A DNA stretch of 64,000 nt from Fimbriimonadales bacterium (GTDB taxonomy: Bacteria; Armatimonadota; Fimbriimonadia; Fimbriimonadales; ATM1), in NCBI GenBank assembly GCA_035559795.1, contig DATMAR010000012.1, forward strand, positions 124,001 through 188,000, written 5' to 3'. The translations under genes were made by a program, and so were the position numbers. A model generated the notes under the pieces. That model was not told the DNA's origin, made no database searches, and saw only the letters and a program-made list of their open reading frames with translations. Below, piece after piece: positions 49,065 through 58,241 of the stretch. Position 1 is the stretch's first letter, and every line of letters begins with the position of its first letter.

Positions 49065-51782
49065 ATGAAAGAAACAGAAAAAACCATAACGACGAAAAAA
49101 CGTGTTTATCTTTTCCACGAAGGTTCAGCCGATATGCGCGATTTACTGGGGGGGAAAGGCGCAAATTTAGCAGAGATGGCTAATATTGGCCTTCCGGTTC
49201 CACCAGGATTCACCATCACGACAGAAGTTTGTCGCGAATACTACGCGAACAACAGAAGGCTTCCTGATGGATTAATGGACGAGGTGCGGCAATGCATTTC
49301 GGAAATAGAAAAACAAATCGGGAAAAAATTCGGCGATCCTTCGAGTCCTCTTTTAGTTTCCGTTCGTTCCGGCGCGAAATTCAGTATGCCGGGAATGATG
49401 GACACGATTCTCAATTTGGGTTTGAATGAAAAAACACTCGAAGGCTTCATACGCGCAACAAACAACCCGCGTTCCGGATGGGATGCATACCGCCGCTTGC
49501 TCGTCATGTTCGGAGATGTCGTTTTAGGAATCCCAAAACAACACACCGAGAGCATCCTCGCAGAATACAAGGCGAAAAAACAAATAAAATTGGACACGGA
49601 ACTCACTGTCGAAGATTTACAATACATTTGCAACGAATATCTAAAACTCATCAAAAACGAAACCGGGCAAGAATTTCCACAAGACCCATGGAAACAATTG
49701 GAAATGGCAATCGAAGCCGTGTTCCGCAGTTGGAATAACGAGCGGGCAATCGTTTACCGAAGACAAGAAAAAATTCCGGACGACCTCGGAACGGCGTGCA
49801 CTGTGCAGGCGATGGTTTTCGGGAATATGGGAGAGGATTCAGGAACAGGCGTCGCTTTCACGAGAGACCCTTCGACGGGTGAAAAAATCATTTATGGGGA
49901 TTATTTGAGCAATGCGCAAGGGGAAGATGTCGTCGCTGGAATTCGTACCCCTATGCCGATTAGCGAATTAGAAAAGAAGCATCCAGAACTTTACAGACAA
50001 TTCGAAGAAATCGCCGATAAGTTGGAACGACATTATCGCGATATGATGGACATCGAGTTTACGGTCGAGAGAGGCAAACTTTACATCTTGCAATGTCGCG
50101 TAGGAAAAAGAACGGGAACCGCAGCAGTAAAAGTCGCTGTGGACATGGTGAAGGAGTCTTTAATTTCTAAAGAGGATGCTATTGCGAGAATTAGCGCTTC
50201 ACATTTAGACCAACTTCTTCATCCTCGAATAGACCAATCCTATCTTGCAGAGAACGGAATCAAACCTATCGCTAAAGGAATTCCTGCATCTCCGGGCGCT
50301 GCAACGGGAAAAGCAGTTTTCGATGCGGACCGCGCTGCGGAACTCGGCCATGAAGGACAGAAAGTGATTTTGGTGCGGAGCGAAACGAATCCCGACGATG
50401 TGCACGGAATGCTCGCATCGCAAGCCATCGTTACCTCACGGGGGGGAAAAACTTCTCATGCCGCGGTCGTTGCAAGAGGATTCGGAATTCCCTGTATCGT
50501 TGGATGTGAAGGGATAGACGTAGACGAAGTGAGTCGTACATTTACCGCGAATGGAATCGTAGTGCGAGAAGGTGCATGGATTACCGTAGACGGAACAATG
50601 GGAGAACTCTATAACGAAAAACTTCCATTAATCGAACCGGAAGTGAGTGGCGATTTCGCAGAGTTTATGTCCTGGTGTGACGAATTTCGAAGATTAGGAG
50701 TGCGCGCGAATGCAGACAACCCTCGAGACGCACGAACGGCGCTTCGATTCGGTGCGGAAGGCATCGGTCTTTGCCGCACGGAACATATGTTCTTCGGAAG
50801 AGACCGACTGCCCATCATGCAGCAAATGATCCTTGCGGAAACCGAAGAAGAACGAGAACTCGCCCTCGATAAATTGCTCACGATGCAGCAGCGCGACTTC
50901 GAAGGAATCTTCGAAGTCATGGATGGGAAGCCTGTTACGATTCGTCTCTTAGACCCCCCCCTCCATGAATTTCTTCCCTCCTACGATGAACTCTTGAAGC
51001 AAGTCGTAGAGTTGCGTCTCGCCCTTAATACTTTAGGTGGAGAAGCAATAAAACAAGTCCTCGAAGACAAACAAAAACTGCTTAACATCGTGGAAACGAT
51101 GCGAGAAGCGAACCCGATGCTCGGTTTGCGTGGGGTGAGACTCTCGATTCTTTATCCGAGCATCGTCGCAATGCAGACTCGAGCGATTCTCAATGCCGCA
51201 ATAAAAGTCAAAAAAAGAGGAATTCACGCAGAACCGGAAATCATGATTCCTCTCGTCGGTCATGTTAACGAATTGAAATTCGTTCGAGAAAAATTAGAGC
51301 AAGTGGCAACAGAAGTCGTGCAAGAAGCGGAACAATCTATTCCCTACAAATTCGGAACGATGATAGAAATTCCCAGGGCATGTCTCACTGCAGACGAAAT
51401 CGCCCAATATGCTGAATTTTTCAGTTTCGGAACGAACGACTTGACGCAAACGACTTTCGGTTTCAGCAGAGACGATGCCGAAGGAAAATTCCTCGGAAAA
51501 TACATCGAATTGAAAATCTTGAATGATAATCCATTCGAAACCTTGGATAAAGCTGGCGTAGGCGCTCTTATGAAATTGTGTGTGGAAGATGCGAAGAAAA
51601 CGAATCCGGTCATTAAATTAGGGATATGCGGAGAGCATGGAGGAGACCCTGCTTCGATTGCGTTTTGTCACGAGTTAGGTCTCGATTACGTGAGTTGTTC
51701 ACCTTTCCGAGTGCCGATTGCTCGTCTCGCTGCTGCTCAGGCTGCTATAAAAGCAAGTGAACGAGTTATAGAAGACAAGTAA
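49065..51782 (+). CDS. ppdK: Pyruvate, phosphate dikinase
   Basis: The 905-residue enzyme reversibly converts pyruvate, ATP and phosphate to PEP, AMP and PPi. It has the ATP-grasp N-domain (LLGGKGANLAEMANIGLPVPPGFTI), the phosphohistidine domain with catalytic His465 in TSRGGKTSHAAVVARGFGIPCIVG, and the PEP/pyruvate TIM barrel (FGAEGIGLCRTEHMFFG; KLGICGEHGGDP with the catalytic Cys). Length is slightly above the common 870-890. G7 tracts at 49148 and 50440 encode the Gly-Gly of both key motifs; C8 at 50953 encodes Pro-Pro. Confidence 0.98.
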   Translation: MKETEKTITTKKRVYLFHEGSADMRDLLGGKGANLAEMANIGLPVPPGFTITTEVCREYYANNRRLPDGLMDEVRQCISEIEKQIGKKFGDPSSPLLVSVRSGAKFSMPGMMDTILNLGLNEKTLEGFIRATNNPRSGWDAYRRLLVMFGDVVLGIPKQHTESILAEYKAKKQIKLDTELTVEDLQYICNEYLKLIKNETGQEFPQDPWKQLEMAIEAVFRSWNNERAIVYRRQEKIPDDLGTACTVQAMVFGNMGEDSGTGVAFTRDPSTGEKIIYGDYLSNAQGEDVVAGIRTPMPISELEKKHPELYRQFEEIADKLERHYRDMMDIEFTVERGKLYILQCRVGKRTGTAAVKVAVDMVKESLISKEDAIARISASHLDQLLHPRIDQSYLAENGIKPIAKGIPASPGAATGKAVFDADRAAELGHEGQKVILVRSETNPDDVHGMLASQAIVTSRGGKTSHAAVVARGFGIPCIVGCEGIDVDEVSRTFTANGIVVREGAWITVDGTMGELYNEKLPLIEPEVSGDFAEFMSWCDEFRRLGVRANADNPRDARTALRFGAEGIGLCRTEHMFFGRDRLPIMQQMILAETEEERELALDKLLTMQQRDFEGIFEVMDGKPVTIRLLDPPLHEFLPSYDELLKQVVELRLALNTLGGEAIKQVLEDKQKLLNIVETMREANPMLGLRGVRLSILYPSIVAMQTRAILNAAIKVKKRGIHAEPEIMIPLVGHVNELKFVREKLEQVATEVVQEAEQSIPYKFGTMIEIPRACLTADEIAQYAEFFSFGTNDLTQTTFGFSRDDAEGKFLGKYIELKILNDNPFETLDKAGVGALMKLCVEDAKKTNPVIKLGICGEHGGDPASIAFCHELGLDYVSCSPFRVPIARLAAAQAAIKASERVIEDK

Positions 51783-51808
51783 TTTCTTAGGCACAAAAAA
51801 ATCATTTC

Positions 51809-51834
51809 TTATAGGAGCGCTGTTAGGCGCGATT
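51809..51834 (+). repeat. REP-like element, copy 3
   Basis: The core is TTATAGGAGCGCTGTTAGGC, extending to GCGATT. GCGC and GGCGC arms lie around TGTTA. It follows ppdK and precedes the DUF1328 gene, matching the copies at 29011 and 43651 in orientation. Confidence 0.55.
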
Positions 51835-51934
51835 TAATTGGAAAATTTTCGATAAGGAATTGGGACACCGTCATATATAGACTCCTCGAGGCGTAGATAG
51901 AATCTGCATCGAATAATTCTCTAAGAGGTGATGA

Positions 51935-52099
51935 ATGTTACACTATGCGCTCGTTTTTCTTGTCGTTGCGCTTGTCGCCGCCTTTTTGGGTTTCTGGGGT
52001 CTCGCAGGGTTGGCTGCAGAAATCGCAAAAATATTGTTTTTCGTTTTCTTGATCTTCGCCGTTCTTTCGTTCATCTTCGGTCGAAGACTACCCGCGTGA
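51935..52099 (+). CDS. DUF1328 (YtjA-like) small membrane protein
   Basis: A 54-residue two-helix membrane protein beginning [20 protein letters not shown] and ending [19 protein letters not shown]. The pattern [26 protein letters not shown] matches the DUF1328/YtjA family of small membrane proteins, often stress-induced. ATG 51935 is preceded by AAGAGGTG. It ends one base before the stop of the convergent oxidoreductase. Confidence 0.85.
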   Translation: MLHYALVFLVVALVAAFLGFWGLAGLAAEIAKILFFVFLIFAVLSFIFGRRLPA

Positions 52100-53470
52100 T
52101 CAAAGGCTATAACGCGGCAATCGCATTACGAGCGACTGCACACCTTCGGCGAATGTAGGGTGGACGAATTCTGATTCAACGATTGCACGCATCGAAACAT
52201 GCGCATACATAAGCGGAACGAAAATATGAATGAGTTCACCCGCTTCAGCGCCGACAATCGCCGCACCTAATAATTCCTCCGATTCAGGTTGAATAAGCAC
52301 TTTCATCATGCCTTCGGGCTCGTCGATTTCGATTGCGCGAGCCACATTTTCGAATGGCATCGTTGCAATCTCGTATTGAATTCCCTCTTTATCTAATTCT
52401 TTTTGCGTTTTGCCTACTCGCGCCACTTGTGGGTCAGTGAACACCGTAAAGGGTATTACGCGGTCTGACCTGCCTCGATTTCCTTTATTCATAAGCAAAT
52501 CGAAAAGCAGCCTGTGGTCATCCCAAGAGGAATGTGTGAACTGAGGAAAAGGTCCTAAAACATCACCGACTGCATAGACCCCATCCGCACTAGTCCGATA
52601 AAAGTTATCGGCTACGATATATCCTCGTTCGTCCAATTCGATTCCTGCTGCTTCGCAATTCAATTTATCCGTATTCGGAGTTCTACCAGCCGCGCAAAGC
52701 AAATGAGAACCTTCGAGGCGAATTCCATCCTCTAGCTCCATGTGAATATTTCCGTTCTTTTGAGCAACTCCACTGATTTTTTTCCCAAGGTTCAATTCGA
52801 TTCCTTCGTTTCGAAAAACTTGTTCTACCGTCTCCGATATGTCGGAATCTTCTGTCGCTAAAAGATGGTTCGCCATTTCGATAATCGTGACCTCCGAACC
52901 GAAACGGCGAAACATCTGCGCGAATTCACACCCGATATAACCCCCACCGATAATCAAAAGTCGTGAAGGCAGTTCCTCGAGTTGCATAATCGTGTCGTTA
53001 TAATGCCATGGAACTGACTCTATTCCTCGTATCGGTGGAATCGTAGGACGCGTTCCTGTGTTGATTATTACGATATCTGCTTTATAGCGATTTTCAATCA
53101 CTTCGATTTCTTTCGGTCCTACGAAACGCGCCTCTCCTTTTATCAAACTCAGATTCTCTCCTGCATCTTCGATTTTCTCACGCACACTTTCTCGCCATTG
53201 ACGAACGATTTCGTTTTTTCTTTTCACAACGTACGGAAAATCTATATGTAAATTCGACACACGAACACCGAGCCTCGATGCATTGCGAACGACATCCATT
53301 GCTTTTGCGCTTGCAATCATTGTTTTCGTAGGTGTGCATCCAGTGTTAACGCATGTACCACCGAGATAACCCGATTCCGCTATTGCAACCTTTTTCCCCA
53401 CCTTCACTAAGCGAGTCGCCAATGGTACTCCCGCTTGTCCTGTGCCTATGATAAAAACATCGTATTTCAT
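52100..53470 (-). CDS. FAD-dependent pyridine nucleotide-disulphide oxidoreductase
   Basis: The 456-residue protein belongs to the class I flavin disulphide reductases, close to mercuric reductase-like and lipoamide dehydrogenase-like enzymes. It has the FAD motif IIGTGQAGVPLATRL, redox-active GGTCVNTGCTPTKT, NAD(P) motif LLIIGGGYIGCEFAQMF, the second FAD motif GVYAVGDV, and the C-terminal dimer segment EFVHPTFAEGVQSL in place of the usual HxHPTxxE. No HMA domain, mer genes or dehydrogenase subunits are nearby, so the substrate is unknown. Confidence 0.85.
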   Translation of the reverse strand: MKYDVFIIGTGQAGVPLATRLVKVGKKVAIAESGYLGGTCVNTGCTPTKTMIASAKAMDVVRNASRLGVRVSNLHIDFPYVVKRKNEIVRQWRESVREKIEDAGENLSLIKGEARFVGPKEIEVIENRYKADIVIINTGTRPTIPPIRGIESVPWHYNDTIMQLEELPSRLLIIGGGYIGCEFAQMFRRFGSEVTIIEMANHLLATEDSDISETVEQVFRNEGIELNLGKKISGVAQKNGNIHMELEDGIRLEGSHLLCAAGRTPNTDKLNCEAAGIELDERGYIVADNFYRTSADGVYAVGDVLGPFPQFTHSSWDDHRLLFDLLMNKGNRGRSDRVIPFTVFTDPQVARVGKTQKELDKEGIQYEIATMPFENVARAIEIDEPEGMMKVLIQPESEELLGAAIVGAEAGELIHIFVPLMYAHVSMRAIVESEFVHPTFAEGVQSLVMRLPRYSL

Positions 53471-53593
53471 TCTTATTTCTACTTCTCGAACGGCGTTCGA
53501 TGAGCGTTTTCGTAACTATATCTTAATATGCGAAACAGCGATTGTGGATTAGGCGTATATAGGAAGAAAAACCCATATAGTGAGGTGTCAGGA

Positions 53594-54769
53594 ATGCGTG
53601 GGATGGTCACAGAACCCAAGAATAAATCTCCCGTCGGATGGATGATAGCTGCTTTCGCAGTTCTCATTGTAGTTATTGCGGCTGTCGTTTGGGCTTATCA
53701 AAAACAGCAGCCCGAACCGTCAAAGGTCTCCCGGCAAGACATCACTGCGTATGAAAGTCTTGCAGGCGAAGCGATAGCCCCCCCAACCGATTATGCAATC
53801 GTCATGGCTCCTTATAGAGCACCCGTCGTAAAAGTTTATACGACTTTAGGCGATGTCGTTTCTAAAGGAGATGTGTTGGTCGAACTCGAATACGCAAGTG
53901 CTCAAGCGTACTACGAACAAGCGCGTCAAGCAGTTCAGAGTGCAGAAAACGCCGTCTCTCAATCGCAACGTCAGCGCTCTGTGCAAATTGCAGAAGCGAA
54001 CAAACGCGTTTCCGATGCACGCGCAGCAGAAGAGGCGGCAAGGTCTTCGAACGACCCGAACTTGCCACTATACACCGAAGCCAGAATACAAGCCGAACAA
54101 GACTTGGCATGGATACTTTCCGATGCATCCTATCTCGCACCTTATCAGCGACAATTGGAATCGGCAAGGCAATCATTGCTCGACGCGCAATCCGGACGCA
54201 AAATCGCGATGATTCGTTCACCGATTAGCGGAACGGTACTCGAAATTAATGCTCGCCCGGGCAAAATGGTCGGCGAGGACGAAGACAAGCCTGTTGCAGT
54301 CATCGTAAACCTCGAAGCGTTGCAAGTGCATGCAAAGATGAGTGCAAAACAGTTGAGCACCATTAAAGTCGACTTCCCTGCCAAGCTAACATTCGAAAAA
54401 GACATTCCAGATAAGGAATTCGATGGAAAAATGATTCGCATCACTACGGATATCGAAAAGAAAATAGGAGGATTAATCGAAGAACGCGAATACATCGCCA
54501 TCGTCGCTTTCAAAAACGACCTCGGTCTCGTAAAACCGGAAATGGATGCGAAAGTTTTAGTCAAAGTAGGCGAAGTTAAAAACGTTTTAGCAGTACCAGT
54601 TGATGCTGTGGATAAAGACGAACAAGGAAGACCTATCGTGAAAGTTCTGAAAGACGGTCAATGGATTTCCACAGTCGTGGAAACAGGTCTAAGCGATGGT
54701 GAATACATCGAAATAAAATCCGGCTTGGATGAAGGTCAGACGATACAAGTTACGCCCTCACTCTTATAA
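53594..54769 (+). CDS. HlyD/RND-type periplasmic adaptor (membrane fusion protein)
   Basis: The 391-residue protein has one N-terminal membrane segment (about 15-35), a split lipoyl/biotinyl domain (IVMAPYRAPVVKVYTTLGDVVSKGDVLVELE and IRSPISGTVLEINARPGKMVGE), a coiled-coil hairpin (about 95-200) and a beta-barrel ending. It should link an inner-membrane pump to an outer-membrane channel. No pump gene is adjacent; a collagen-like membrane miniprotein follows after 57 bases. ATG 53594 was chosen over upstream codons because AGGTGTCAGGA precedes it. C7 at 53778 encodes Pro-Pro. Confidence 0.85.
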   Translation: MRGMVTEPKNKSPVGWMIAAFAVLIVVIAAVVWAYQKQQPEPSKVSRQDITAYESLAGEAIAPPTDYAIVMAPYRAPVVKVYTTLGDVVSKGDVLVELEYASAQAYYEQARQAVQSAENAVSQSQRQRSVQIAEANKRVSDARAAEEAARSSNDPNLPLYTEARIQAEQDLAWILSDASYLAPYQRQLESARQSLLDAQSGRKIAMIRSPISGTVLEINARPGKMVGEDEDKPVAVIVNLEALQVHAKMSAKQLSTIKVDFPAKLTFEKDIPDKEFDGKMIRITTDIEKKIGGLIEEREYIAIVAFKNDLGLVKPEMDAKVLVKVGEVKNVLAVPVDAVDKDEQGRPIVKVLKDGQWISTVVETGLSDGEYIEIKSGLDEGQTIQVTPSLL

Positions 54770-54826
54770 ACACAGCACGCTTTTCAATCGCACACAGCCA
54801 ACAAACACCGCAAGGAGGTGTATTTA

Positions 54827-55099
54827 ATGAGCAGTGAAAATGAACAAACTACGAATATCTTTGCGATTTCGATGCTGGTAATCGTCGTTGTCGTAATCCT
54901 CGCATTCGTAGTCGGATATTTTGCATGGTATGCACCTGCCCGTGAGAAGGAAATAATCATTACCCCGAGTCAACCAGGACCGCCTGGCCCGCCCGGTACT
55001 CCCGGAGCACCTGGTGCACCTGGTCCTCCCGGACCTCCCGGACAGTCGGGTGAAGCAGGCGTAAAAGATAAAGGTTCTTATGGTGGTGGAGGACAGTAA
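54827..55099 (+). CDS. Membrane-anchored collagen-like miniprotein
   Basis: The 90-residue protein has one membrane helix (about 12-35, MLVIVVVVILAFVVGYFAW), a short linker, and nine uninterrupted Gly-X-Y triplets (GPPGPPGTPGAPGAPGPP, then GPPGQSGEAG) followed by a Gly-rich tail KGSYGGGGQ. The triplets are Pro-rich enough for a collagen triple helix outside the membrane. ATG 54827 is supported by AAGGAGGTG. Trimerisation and surface role are inference. It is next to the HlyD-like adaptor, possibly in the same transcript. Confidence 0.85.
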   Translation: MSSENEQTTNIFAISMLVIVVVVILAFVVGYFAWYAPAREKEIIITPSQPGPPGPPGTPGAPGAPGPPGPPGQSGEAGVKDKGSYGGGGQ

Positions 55100-55106
55100 T
55101 TTCGAA

Positions 55107-55156
55107 CAGGAGCGCCGACGTTTTTACGAGAATTTCTCGAGACGAAGGCGCTCCAA
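55107..55156. terminator. Long REP-like hairpin between convergent genes
   Basis: GGAGCGCC and GGCGCTCC form an outer stem of eight pairs enclosing an inner CGAGAA/TTCTCG stem. The outer arm uses the same GGAGCGCC core as the REP-like family, so it may be a variant of that repeat serving as a terminator between the collagen-like gene and sucC. Confidence 0.5.
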
Positions 55157-55204
55157 AAATTATCCCTCCCTCGTTCGAGCCTAAGACATTTATCAATGAA
55201 TTAT

Positions 55205-56356
55205 TTACCTCGCTTCTACGAGTTTCGCAGCATACTCCGCCGCTTCCCGAACGGAGCGGGCAGGAGTAATTTTAGCGCCGGATAATATCGCACGTGCTTC
55301 TTCCGCATTCGTTCCTTCGATCCGTGCGACAATCGGAATCTCTACCCCCAGTTCTTTAATCGCTTGAACAACCCCTTTTGCGACTTCGTCGCCTCGAGTA
55401 ATCCCTCCGAAGATATTGATGAGCAATACTTTCACGCCTTTGTCCATCAGCACTAACTCTACGCAATCTCTCACGCGCTCTGCTTGCGCCCCCCCTCCCA
55501 CATCCAAAAAGTTCGCCGCTTTCTTGCCCGTTTTGGCGATTTCATCCAAAGTAAGCATAACGAGACCGGCTCCGTTTCCTATCACTCCGATTTCTCCGTC
55601 TAATTTCACATAGGCGATGCCCCGTCGAACCGCTTCTGCTTCTATCGGATCTTCTGCGCTTTCCTCGCTTCGCGAAAACTCCGGATGACGAAACAATGCG
55701 CTGTCGTCAATCGTTACTTTTGCGTCCACCGCAACTACTTTCCCATCCTGAGTCAAAGCGCATGGGTTGATCTCGATAAGCGTGCAATCTTTTTCGCGAT
55801 ACATTTTGTATATGTTTTCAGCCAAAGAAACAAGTTGCGAATGAGCCTTAATATTGATTCCTGCTTTTTTCAATGCATGACGAATCTCGTAATTCCACAA
55901 TCCCCATTTTGGATCGATGGGAACTTTCATGATGGCTTCCGGCTCTTTTACAGCGATGTCCTCGATGTCCATCCCCCCCCTCGCACTCAACACTAAAACG
56001 TCTTTTTGTTCGGTACGGTCGAGTAATAATGCGATATAATACTCCTCTGCAATTTCTACTTTTTCCGAAATCAGGACCTTTTCTACGATCATCCCGATGG
56101 GATTCTGTGGAGATACCAATCGCTTTCCAATGAGACCTGCTGTGAATTCGGAAGCCTTACGAGCGTCTTCGAAAAGCCCGATTCCACCAGCCTTTCCCCT
56201 TCCCCCCATCAAAACCTGAGCTTTGACGACTACCTTACCGCCGAAAGCTTCTGCGATTCTAAAAGCCTCCTCAGGGTCACTCGTCACCTCTCCCTTCGGT
56301 ACGGGAACTGAATAGGACGCTAAAAGGGCGCGCGATTGGTACTCGTGGAGTTTCAT
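55205..56356 (-). CDS. sucC: Succinyl-CoA synthetase (ADP-forming) beta subunit
   Basis: The 383-residue ATP-grasp protein begins MKLHEYQSRALLASYSVPVPKG, the invariant start of SucC. Motifs are VVKAQVLMGGRGKAGGIGL, LIEINPCALTQDGKVVAVDAKVTIDD and GAGLVMLTLDEIAKTGKKAANFLDVGGGA, then LLINIFGGITRGDEVA. It joins succinate and CoA with the alpha subunit SucD in the citric acid cycle; sucD is not adjacent. A longer reading to 56494 runs through two REP-like repeats and should be rejected. Runs C7 (55489) and C8 (55973) encode Gly-Gly, the former in DVGGGA. Confidence 0.96.
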   Translation of the reverse strand: MKLHEYQSRALLASYSVPVPKGEVTSDPEEAFRIAEAFGGKVVVKAQVLMGGRGKAGGIGLFEDARKASEFTAGLIGKRLVSPQNPIGMIVEKVLISEKVEIAEEYYIALLLDRTEQKDVLVLSARGGMDIEDIAVKEPEAIMKVPIDPKWGLWNYEIRHALKKAGINIKAHSQLVSLAENIYKMYREKDCTLIEINPCALTQDGKVVAVDAKVTIDDSALFRHPEFSRSEESAEDPIEAEAVRRGIAYVKLDGEIGVIGNGAGLVMLTLDEIAKTGKKAANFLDVGGGAQAERVRDCVELVLMDKGVKVLLINIFGGITRGDEVAKGVVQAIKELGVEIPIVARIEGTNAEEARAILSGAKITPARSVREAAEYAAKLVEAR

Positions 56357-56382
56357 GGAGATAAGGAGAATACCATCCTTCT

Positions 56383-56436
56383 CTTGTAGGAGCGCCGTGA
56401 GACGCAACCCCTTTGTAGGAGCGAGGCGCGATAAGG
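56383..56436 (+). repeat. Two REP-like elements in tandem (copies 4 and 5)
   Basis: CTTGTAGGAGCGCCGTGAG (56383 on) and TTTGTAGGAGCGAGGCGCG (56412 on) are two GTAGGAGCG units about 29 bases apart in the divergent sucC/aroC gap. The second has lost most of its loop (GAGGCGCGATAAGG). Closely spaced pairs are typical of REP doublets. Confidence 0.6.
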
Positions 56437-56483
56437 CAGTAATTTGGGATTTCATAACCTGCGTGCCACAATAACCTTTAGGT

Positions 56484-57581
56484 ATGGGTAACACGTTCGG
56501 AACGGTTTTCCGCGTTACGACCTTCGGCGAATCTCATGGAGGTGCGGTTGGCTGCGTCGTGGATGGATGTCCACCGTTGCTCGATCTCTCCGAAGAAGAC
56601 ATTCAGCCGGACTTAGACAGGCGTCGCCCAGGGCAAAGCCGCATCGTCTCACAAAGAAAAGAAACCGACACGGTACGCATCCTCAGCGGTGTTTTTCAAG
56701 GGAAAACCATAGGAACTCCTATCTGCCTCCTCGTTCCGAACGAAGACGCACGACCTGACGACTATCGCGAAGTGGAAAAGGCGTATCGTCCGAGCCATGC
56801 CGATTTCACCTACGAAGCGAAATACGGCATTCGGAATTGGCAAGGTGGGGGACGCTCGAGCGCGAGAGAAACCGTCGGAAGAGTTGCGGCAGGAGCGATA
56901 GCGAAGAAAATTCTTCGCACGCGATACGGGGTCGAAATCGTTGCATGGGTTTCGAAGGTGGGGCGAATCGTTGCGGATTGCGATGTGGAAAAGGTTACGT
57001 TGGAGCAAGTCGAATCGAACCCAGTTCGTTGCCCGGATGCGATGGTAGCGGAGCGGATGATTGCAGAAATCGAAAGCGTTCGGAAGCAAGGAAATTCTTT
57101 AGGCGGTGTCGTAACCTGCGCGATACGCGGATGCCCCCCCGGATGGGGTGATCCGGTTTTCGATAAAATCGAAGCGGATTTGGCAAAAGGCATGATGAGC
57201 CTTCCCGCCTCGAAAGGCTTCGAGATTGGCTCGGGATTCGGTGGCACGGATTTGACAGGGCTCGAGCACAACGACGAATTCTATGTAGATGAAAAAGGGC
57301 GTGTTCGGACGCGAACGAACTTCAGTGGAGGAGTGCAGGGGGGGATTACGAATGGAGAAACGATCTATTTTCGAGTCGCCTTCAAACCGACTTCTACTGT
57401 AATGCGGGACCAGCAAACTGTAAGCGCTCGAGGCGAAGAAATCCTTCTAAAAGGTCGTGGTCGTCATGACCCTTGCGTTTTACCGAGAGCCGTCCCTATG
57501 GTGGAAGCCATGGCTGCACTCGTCATGGTTGACCATGCGCTCATACAGGAAATGATTCGAACGAAGCACAGTGGAGCATAA
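56484..57581 (+). CDS. aroC: Chorismate synthase
   Basis: The 365-residue FMN-dependent enzyme performs the last step of the shikimate pathway. It begins [31 protein letters not shown] and has [49 protein letters not shown] and [24 protein letters not shown], all diagnostic. A divergent shikimate-dehydrogenase-like gene lies about 700 bases downstream on the other strand. C7 at 57134 and G7 at 57338 encode Pro-Pro and Gly-Gly of conserved motifs. Confidence 0.98.
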   Translation: MGNTFGTVFRVTTFGESHGGAVGCVVDGCPPLLDLSEEDIQPDLDRRRPGQSRIVSQRKETDTVRILSGVFQGKTIGTPICLLVPNEDARPDDYREVEKAYRPSHADFTYEAKYGIRNWQGGGRSSARETVGRVAAGAIAKKILRTRYGVEIVAWVSKVGRIVADCDVEKVTLEQVESNPVRCPDAMVAERMIAEIESVRKQGNSLGGVVTCAIRGCPPGWGDPVFDKIEADLAKGMMSLPASKGFEIGSGFGGTDLTGLEHNDEFYVDEKGRVRTRTNFSGGVQGGITNGETIYFRVAFKPTSTVMRDQQTVSARGEEILLKGRGRHDPCVLPRAVPMVEAMAALVMVDHALIQEMIRTKHSGA

Positions 57582-57641
57582 AATAAGTTTTTTTAAACTG
57601 CGACTACACAATCGACTTTATTCGAAAATGCTGACAGTTCA

Positions 57642-58151
57642 TCAGATACGTGCAGAGGGGGAGATTAAATCACTTCTCTTTACTTTTCCGATGAATGGCA
57701 AAATGAAACCCGTTTGGGCAGCATAGTTTGCCCACTCATCACCGAACTTTCTAAGTAGTGCCTTATCCTCTAATTGTGCCCGATAGATTACGCTGGGCAG
57801 AAATAAGACAAAGACTCCGATTAATCCGGCCCAACTTCTAAGTGCGACCGTCGCTCCTATAAGGGCAATCGTCATTCCAAGATAGACTGGATGGCGTACG
57901 AACCGATATGGTCCTTGTCGAACCAATATTTTTAAACGTGGCTCTACCTCTCCCATTATTGCGCTCTTGATATAGACAGATGCCCATATCGCTAATCCCA
58001 TCCCCAATCCAATGAGAAGCAGACCTAAAAGTTTGGCCAAATCTTTGGGCAACGGCATACGAAACTCGACCAAAAAGCTAAGTGCAAGAACGACAACACC
58101 AGCAACCCCGTTGAGAATAGCAGGCAGATGTTCATGAACCGTTCTATTCAT
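57642..58151 (-). CDS. Isoprenylcysteine/phospholipid methyltransferase-like membrane protein
   Basis: The 169-residue membrane protein has four or five hydrophobic segments and the ICMT/PEMT signature near the C-terminal half: LVRQGPYRFVRHPVYLGMTIALIG, then EDKALLRKFGDEWANYAAQT, the S-adenosylmethionine-binding pattern of the family. The substrate is unknown; bacterial members methylate varied lipids or thiols. ATG 58151 is chosen for AAGGA seven bases upstream. Confidence 0.82.
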   Translation of the reverse strand: MNRTVHEHLPAILNGVAGVVVLALSFLVEFRMPLPKDLAKLLGLLLIGLGMGLAIWASVYIKSAIMGEVEPRLKILVRQGPYRFVRHPVYLGMTIALIGATVALRSWAGLIGVFVLFLPSVIYRAQLEDKALLRKFGDEWANYAAQTGFILPFIGKVKRSDLISPSARI

Positions 58152-58241
58152 TGAATAATCCTTCTGCTTGAATGAATTGATGTCTAGACCGTGTATGCTA
58201 CCACTCAATCATAAATTCTACATAAGTTAGATATTATAAAG

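Noticed and set aside
56357-56494. 46-codon N-terminal extension of sucC
   Set aside because: The extension reads through two REP-like repeats and overlaps the aroC start. SucC proteins begin at MKLHEYQ, so the extension is not real.
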